A stretch of DNA of 19,365 nucleotides from a bacterium UBP4_UBA6127 (GTDB lineage: Bacteria; UBP4; UBA4092): the NCBI GenBank assembly GCA_002428325.1, contig DIVR01000078.1, positions 1-19,365 of the forward strand, read 5' to 3'. The notes under the pieces were generated by a model, which worked only from the letters and a program-made list of their open reading frames with translations, was not told the DNA's origin and searched no databases. The stretch's first letter is position 1, and each line of letters begins with the position of its first letter. Shown piece by piece: positions 15,570 through 19,365 of this stretch. Position numbers and translations under genes: made by a program.

Positions 15570-16459
15570 TAATCTCTTAATCTCCGTCCGGTTAAATTTA
15601 AGAAGACATCTTCCAGGTTGGCTTGTTTAATATGCAGGCTGATAAGATTGACTCCCAATGCGTTTATCCGGGCCAGAGTTTCCAGAGGCTGCTGAGTCTC
15701 AGCCCGGAACTGAGTCCCTTCCAGCTTACCGTGAACTCCATTGAGGTGTTGGGGTTCACGGTCGAATACTGCTTCGAGGATGGATTTTCCCCCATAGGTT
15801 TGGACTAGTCCTTTGACTGTATCCAATGCCAGGAGTTTCCCATGGTCCATAATGGCGACCCGGTCACATAACCGCTGGGCTTCTTCCATATAATGGGTGG
15901 TATATAAAATAATCCGGCCGGATAGTTTTATTTGTTGAATATTCTCAAAGATTAAATTTCTTGACTGAGGATCCACTCCGGCGGTGGGTTCATCCATTAA
16001 TAGAACCTGAGGTTCATGTAGCAAGGAGCAAGCCAGGTTTAAACGGCGTTTCATTCCTCCGGAATAAATACTGACCCGATCTTTTCTCCGTTCGGACAAT
16101 CCGCTGAATTCCAACGCCCATTCACATCGTGATTTTAAGGTTTTCCCGGATAATCCATATAACTTTCCAAAGAAAGATAAGTTTTCCCATCCGGTTAAAT
16201 CCTCATACAAGGCAATGGCTTGAGGGGTGGTTCCGATGTTTTGGCGGACGTCCACCCGGGTGGTGTCAGTGGTTCCGTTGATTTCTATGGTTCCGGAATC
16301 GGGTCTCAATAATCCGGACAACATCTGGATGGTGGTGGATTTCCCCGCTCCATTGGGTCCCAATAATCCAAAGGTTTCACCTGCCTGGATGGTAAAGGAA
16401 ATCCCTGCGACCGCTTGGATTGAACCATAGGATTTTGTAATGTTATCGACCTTAATCAT
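15569..16459 (-). CDS. ABC transporter ATP-binding protein (296 aa)
   Basis: Energises the adjacent permease. From the ATG at 16459: Walker A GPNGAGKST (34-42), Q-loop Q79, signature YSGGM (131-135), Walker B VLLMDEP (151-157), D-loop around VDP, H-loop H188. Residues 230-296 form the C-terminal extension common in ABC-2 exporters. I prefer 16459 because relatives begin a few residues before the KSYG strand. An upstream ATG at 16492 adds 11 residues. Neither has an SD. TTGAAT ahead of TACCAT, 18 bp apart, just upstream of 16459 could give a near-leaderless transcript. The gene overlaps the permease start by one base. Confidence 0.93.
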   Translation of the reverse strand: MIKVDNITKSYGSIQAVAGISFTIQAGETFGLLGPNGAGKSTTIQMLSGLLRPDSGTIEINGTTDTTRVDVRQNIGTTPQAIALYEDLTGWENLSFFGKLYGLSGKTLKSRCEWALEFSGLSERRKDRVSIYSGGMKRRLNLACSLLHEPQVLLMDEPTAGVDPQSRNLIFENIQQIKLSGRIILYTTHYMEEAQRLCDRVAIMDHGKLLALDTVKGLVQTYGGKSILEAVFDREPQHLNGVHGKLEGTQFRAETQQPLETLARINALGVNLISLHIKQANLEDVFLNLTGRRLRD

Positions 16460-16532
16460 ATATTTGAGAATGGTATCATTAGTTCTCTGCATAATTCAAG
16501 AAACCCGCGGCTGTTTGGATACCTTTCCAGGC

Positions 16533-16566
16533 AAAAGAAAAGCCGCAGGGTTTAAATCCTGCGGCT
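16533..16566 (-). terminator. Terminator of the citrate synthase gene
   Basis: Perfect 9-bp inverted repeat AGCCGCAGG (16541-16549) / CCTGCGGCT (16558-16566), 8-nt loop. Read on the minus strand it is followed by TTTCTTTTG. It lies 35 bp past the citrate synthase stop and separates that gene from the ABC operon. Confidence 0.85.
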
Positions 16567-16601
16567 GGAAATAATCGGTTGTTTAAATAGAGGCTTAAAT
16601 T

Positions 16602-17903
16602 CTATTCCCGGTTTTTCATGGAAATATAATTGGTCAGGGTCGGACCGGTATAGATCTGCCGGGGCCGGGCGATTTTGCCAATAGATTCGTCATGTTGTTC
16701 TTTCCACTGGGTAATCCATCCGGGGAGACGGCCCATGGCAAACATCACCGTGAACATATTGGTGGGGATGCCGATGGCTCTCAGCAGGATGCCGCTGTAA
16801 AAGTCCACATTGGGATAAAGTTTTCTATCCACAAAATAAGGATCCGATAATGCCAGCTCTTCCAATTTTCGAGCAATATCCAGCAGAGGGTCTTTTCGTC
16901 CCAGTTTATCTAAAACTTTATCGCAGGCTTTTTTCAGGATTTTGGCCCGAGGGTCAAAGTTCTTATAAACCCGGTGGCCGAATCCCATCAGCCGGACATC
17001 GCTATTTTTATCTTTAGCTCTCCGAAGGTATTCTTCCGGGGTGAGATTGCCCAGATGAATGCGTTCCAGCATATCCATGACCGCCACATTCGCTCCTCCA
17101 TGGAGAGGGCCCCAAAGGGCGCAAACCCCTGCCGCGCAGGAAGTGAATAAATTGGCTTTGGCAGACCCGACCATTCTGACGGTGGTGGTGGAACAATTTT
17201 GCTCATGGTCGGCATGAAGAATCAAAAACAGGTTTAAGGCATCTTCAATATCCGGGTCCACTTTATATTCATCATAAGGCAGGGAAAACATCATATGCAG
17301 GAAGTTGGCTGCATATCGAAGTTTGGGATTGGGATACATATAAGGCAGACCCTTGGTGCTTCGATATGAATAAGCCGCAATGGTTCTGATTTTACTGAGT
17401 AGTTTAGCCGCCGCTTCTTCAAAGATTCCCACATCTCCTAACTGAAGGTACTGGGTATGGAAACAGGCAAGGGTATTGATCATGGCCGAAAGAATCGCCA
17501 TCGGGGGAGCCGATGAGGGGAATCCCTGGAAATGATGTTTCATATCCTCATTAAGATTGGCATTATTGGTCAGCATTTCGCTGAAACGCTGGTATTCATC
17601 TTTTTTAGGAAGCTGTCCAAATATCAAGAGCCAGGCCACTTCTACAAAATTAGGATGGGGGACGTCTCCAAATTGTTCAATCGGGATGCCCCGATATCGG
17701 AGAATTCCTTTTTCGCCGTCAATATAAGTGATGGCGCTGGTACAGGAACCGCTATTGGCCAGCCCTGGATCCATGGTGATATATCCAGTCTGGGTTCGCA
17801 GCTGGGTGATATCGATTCCTTTTTCACCTTCAGACCCGGTGACAATGGGAAGCTCAATCTCCTGTCCGTCCAGTATTAATTTAGCTGTTTTGGGTTCGCT
17901 CAT
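16602..17903 (-). CDS. gltA: Citrate synthase (433 aa)
   Basis: Condenses acetyl-CoA with oxaloacetate to citrate in the first step of the TCA cycle. The catalytic triad is visible: H268 in GPLHGG, H310 in GFGHRVY and D367 in NVDFYSG. The conserved ILHADHEQNCSTTTVR block (228-243) is present. The 430-residue length and the extra N-terminal beta domain (about 1-60) match the longer, type II (hexameric, often NADH-regulated) bacterial enzymes. I start at 17903 because AGGAGG (17911-17916) lies 7 nt upstream. The frame extends nine codons further without an SD. It is monocistronic, ending in a strong terminator. Whether NADH-sensitivity is retained cannot be judged. Confidence 0.97.
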   Translation of the reverse strand: MSEPKTAKLILDGQEIELPIVTGSEGEKGIDITQLRTQTGYITMDPGLANSGSCTSAITYIDGEKGILRYRGIPIEQFGDVPHPNFVEVAWLLIFGQLPKKDEYQRFSEMLTNNANLNEDMKHHFQGFPSSAPPMAILSAMINTLACFHTQYLQLGDVGIFEEAAAKLLSKIRTIAAYSYRSTKGLPYMYPNPKLRYAANFLHMMFSLPYDEYKVDPDIEDALNLFLILHADHEQNCSTTTVRMVGSAKANLFTSCAAGVCALWGPLHGGANVAVMDMLERIHLGNLTPEEYLRRAKDKNSDVRLMGFGHRVYKNFDPRAKILKKACDKVLDKLGRKDPLLDIARKLEELALSDPYFVDRKLYPNVDFYSGILLRAIGIPTNMFTVMFAMGRLPGWITQWKEQHDESIGKIARPRQIYTGPTLTNYISMKNRE

Positions 17904-18127
17904 GGGTGTTCCTCCTGAATTCCTGGGCAAGGACCGGATATTTTTTGAGTATTATTTAAAATAGCAAAACACTAAAATATATAGGCCCCTTCTTTTTATT
18001 ATGCCATTGATGGCCTCTCTTCCGATAGCCTCTATTGTATCTTTGCTCCGAGAAAAAATACTGGAATTTAGGGTATTGACCGTTTATATGGCTAAACAAT
18101 GCAGTCACCGCTCAGGGCTTCCCCGAA
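17904..18127. other. Divergent intergenic region between citrate synthase and regulator genes
   Basis: The full gap between the two genes is 311 bp. This part is AT-rich near citrate synthase and should hold its minus-strand promoter, which I could not pinpoint. A short palindrome GCCATTGATGGC (18003-18014) and a direct repeat GCCTCT (18013-18018 and 18028-18033) are operator-like but unproven. No gene seen. Confidence 0.35.
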
Positions 18128-18157
18128 TTGACAAAAAATTCCATCCCCGATTATTAT
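18128..18157 (+). promoter_or_regulatory. Sigma-70-like promoter of the AraC-type regulator
   Basis: TTGACA (18128-18133) with an 18-bp spacer to TATTAT (18152-18157). The -35 is perfect. Transcription would begin near 18164, just before the leader ORF at 18178. Confidence 0.65.
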
Positions 18158-18177
18158 GATAATAAAAAGGTGATCTG

Positions 18178-18228
18178 ATGTCGTTTGATTTATCCGTTTT
18201 ATATTGGGGTTTGAATGGCAAAAGTTAA
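18178..18228 (+). CDS. 16-codon leader ORF overlapping the regulator start
   Basis: ATG at 18178 preceded by AAAAAGGTGAT (18164-18174) at good spacing. It encodes 16 residues, MSFDLSVLYWGLNGKS, and stops at 18226-18228. It overlaps the regulator ATG at 18215 by 14 bases in another frame. Its SD is better than that of the regulator (only GGGG, 18206-18209), so ribosomes may reach the regulator by coupling or reinitiation. No homology can be claimed for so short a peptide. Confidence 0.4.
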   Translation: MSFDLSVLYWGLNGKS

Positions 18229-18964
18229 GGCATGTCCAAACGGTGAGGCGAAATGTTGTAACCAGTTAACGCTGATGATTACGAATGATTCCAGCTTGAA
18301 AGCAGTATATACCCGGGCCCTTTCCCATCAATGTTTTGGTTATGTGGCGAATGATTATGAAGAAGCCATGGTTCTTTGCCAGATCAATCCCCCCCATATC
18401 ATCTATATTGACCAGTCCTTACCTGATAACCGGGCCGAAGAGTTGGCTCTGCTTTTCCATCGGGAGTATCCTTCCGCCGTGATTGTCTTTTTGATTGAAA
18501 AAGTCAGTATGGATCTTCTGAAACGACTCTGGGGCAAGGTTCGGGAACTCCTGGAAAAACCGGTTACGGAATCGGCGATCCAATGGATTTATGAAAAATA
18601 CTGTCTGGCCCCTAAAAAAGGGGTTACTATCTGGCATCTGGCGAATCAATATATCAGCCAGCAATATGGAGACCCTGAGCTGACTGAAATTAAAATAGCC
18701 AGGATCATGGGGATCAATCCAACCTATTTCTCCAGGATTTTCAGCAATGCCGTGGGCCGTTCTTTCAAGGATGTTCTTAGCCAGACCCGAATCGGGGTGG
18801 CTAAACAGATGTTGCTGGATAATCATTTGCAAATCAAGGAAATTGCCCATCATGTGGGATACAATCACACCGCTTCTTTCATTCGTATCTTCCGAAAAAT
18901 GACCGGGGAGACTCCGACAGATTACCGGAAACGGCTCCATATTATCTCAAATAATCACGCCTGA
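18215..18964 (+). CDS. Receiver-like domain plus AraC-type DNA-binding regulator (249 aa)
   Basis: Residues about 18-120 have response-regulator receiver folding: a first strand LTLMITND, phospho-acceptor D66 in IIYIDQSLPD and K115 in LEKPV. The acidic pocket reads Asn-Asp (24-25) instead of two acidic residues. The strand-4 Thr/Ser is replaced (VFLIEK), so phosphorylation switching may be weakened. Residues about 140-245 carry two helix-turn-helix units: IKIARIMGINPTYFSRIF and IKEIAHHVGYNHTASFIRIF, ending in TGETPTDYRK, the AraC signature. It is a DNA-binding transcription factor, probably two-component-like. No kinase gene is in view. A Cys-rich start (CPNGEAKCC) precedes the receiver. The start at 18215 follows the leader ORF and sits under a perfect -35 promoter. 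Targets may include the adjacent citrate synthase gene or the RNA downstream, but nothing shows this. Confidence 0.85.
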   Translation: MAKVKACPNGEAKCCNQLTLMITNDSSLKAVYTRALSHQCFGYVANDYEEAMVLCQINPPHIIYIDQSLPDNRAEELALLFHREYPSAVIVFLIEKVSMDLLKRLWGKVRELLEKPVTESAIQWIYEKYCLAPKKGVTIWHLANQYISQQYGDPELTEIKIARIMGINPTYFSRIFSNAVGRSFKDVLSQTRIGVAKQMLLDNHLQIKEIAHHVGYNHTASFIRIFRKMTGETPTDYRKRLHIISNNHA

Positions 18965-19131
18965 TTGATGGACTGTTTATTCCTTTCTTACTTTTCTGCA
19001 ATAGAGTAAATAAAATCGAAATATCCTGATTAATATTTTCAACACCCTACAATTATGTGGAAATATGGGCATTCTTTTGTTAAAAGGGTTAAAAATAGTA
19101 AATTTACGCAAGAAAAGCGAAGTAAAAGCTT
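18965..19131. other. Gap between regulator and candidate RNA
   Basis: AT-rich, no clear terminator after the regulator and no gene with an SD. A long open frame runs from 19065 through the promoter and terminator of the RNA below, and I do not accept it. Near 19120 the sequence AAAAGCTTTT is a small palindrome just upstream of the -35. Confidence 0.3.
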
Positions 19132-19160
19132 TTGACAGAGGGTATGGGTACTTATATCAT
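19132..19160 (+). promoter_or_regulatory. Strong sigma-70-like promoter of the candidate RNA
   Basis: TTGACA (19132-19137), a 17-bp spacer, then TATCAT (19155-19160). The -35 and the spacing are ideal. The predicted start is near 19167, exactly where the first arm of a closing stem begins. Confidence 0.75.
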
Positions 19161-19166
19161 AAAAAC

Positions 19167-19303
19167 AGGTTGAGCGATAAGGGCATCTCCCTCCGGGAGG
19201 AAACGAGCAAAAAACCGAGAGGGGAAGCCCAACACAACCTACAAAACCCTAATTCCCTTTCCTTGTTGCCCGGTTTCGAGTTCTTCGAAACCGGCTTTTT
19301 TTT
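19167..19303 (+). ncRNA. Candidate small or leader RNA of unknown family (about 137 nt)
   Basis: Bounded by a consensus-like promoter and a strong terminator, with no credible coding content. A possible closing stem pairs AGGTTG (19167-19172) with CAACCT (19235-19240). Inside, GGGC (19181-19184) pairs with GCCC (19227-19230), and CTCCC (19187-19191) pairs with GGGAG (19195-19199) around TCC. GGGGAA (19221-19226) could instead partly pair with TTCCC (19254-19258 region), an alternative structure like a switch. I compared it by memory with common riboswitch and RNA consensus motifs (c-di-GMP, SAM, TPP, glycine, cobalamin, fluoride, 6S, SRP) and found no match. It may be a free small RNA or an attenuated leader of a gene beyond the window. 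Confidence 0.55.
19268..19303 (+). terminator. Strong Rho-independent terminator of the candidate RNA
   Basis: Perfect 10-bp stem CCGGTTTCGA (19270-19279) / TCGAAACCGG (19285-19294), loop GTTCT, followed by eight T (19296-19303). Confidence 0.9.
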
Positions 19304-19342
19304 ATTCTCGTTCAGAATCCTCTTTTTCCAGGGGCGGGTTTC

Positions 19343-19358
19343 CTCCCTGTGAAGGGAG
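19343..19358 (+). other. Small hairpin with GNRA-type loop at the window end
   Basis: CTCCCT (19343-19348) and AGGGAG (19353-19358) can form a 6-bp stem closed by GTGA, a GNRA tetraloop in RNA. It lies 40 bp after the strong terminator, at the cut end of the window, and may be the start of another structured RNA or leader. Too little is visible to say more. Confidence 0.25.
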
Positions 19359-19365
19359 CTGGTAC

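Noticed and set aside
18419..18940. 173-codon open frame on minus opposite the AraC regulator
   Set aside because: It is a mirror of a clear regulator gene, with no domain or SD of its own.
19065..19352. 95-codon open frame on plus
   Set aside because: It runs through a consensus-like promoter and a strong terminator, has no SD and no recognisable protein. An RNA explains the region better.
1..19365. CRISPR arrays, tRNA and rRNA genes
   Set aside because: No regularly spaced repeats, cloverleaf or rRNA sequence noticed on either strand.

Overview
This is a bacterial chromosomal segment. Most genes have Shine-Dalgarno (SD) sites, promoters resemble sigma-70 types, and intrinsic terminators are present. 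By eye, base composition is moderate (roughly mid-40s % GC) except for a clearly AT-rich stretch from about 11,840 to 14,285. Gene content (secreted and intracellular glycosidases, a type II-like citrate synthase, an ABC exporter, a response-regulator-like AraC protein) suggests a heterotroph, probably from a poorly cultivated lineage. I cannot name the phylum from sequence alone.

Layout. (1) 67-394, minus: a small membrane-anchored protein with its terminator. (2) 692-5958, plus: a glycan module. It has a predicted secreted GH42-like protein with a Cys cluster and a GH38 alpha-mannosidase, separated by a gap with a perfect inverted repeat against the mannosidase SD, and ending in a terminator. 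(3) 6120-6599, plus: a flavodoxin/WrbA-like protein with a 9-G tract in its FMN loop. (4) 6771-11837, plus: an extended -10 promoter, then an HGSNAT/NagX-like membrane acetyltransferase with an unusual insertion, then an Mre11/SbcD-like nuclease and a Rad50/YhaN-like ATPase (5 bp apart). (5) 11859-14190: an AT-rich block. It holds an unrecognised 367-residue Cys/His protein on plus, directly behind the nuclease/ATPase pair. On minus it holds a Crp/Fnr regulator, a two-cluster ferredoxin and a DUF4405-like membrane protein, with two AACAAT/ATTGTT palindromes between regulator and ferredoxin. The regulator is of a Bacteroidota-typical form and two of these genes lack an SD, so I infer acquisition. 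(6) 14286-16459, minus: an ABC-2 exporter (ATPase and permease overlapping by 1 nt). (7) 16533-17903, minus: citrate synthase with a strong terminator. (8) 18128-18964, plus: a promoter, a 16-codon leader ORF overlapping the next start, and a receiver-AraC regulator. (9) 19132-19303, plus: a promoter, an approximately 137-nt structured region and a strong terminator with no credible protein, so a candidate small RNA or leader RNA.

How they may work together: the two glycosidases fit stepwise degradation of mannose- or galactose-containing glycans, and the acetyltransferase also belongs to a sugar-modifying family. The nuclease/ATPase pair plus the AT-rich Cys/His protein is the best candidate for a new functional association. 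The short RNA at the right end is the best candidate for an undescribed RNA.
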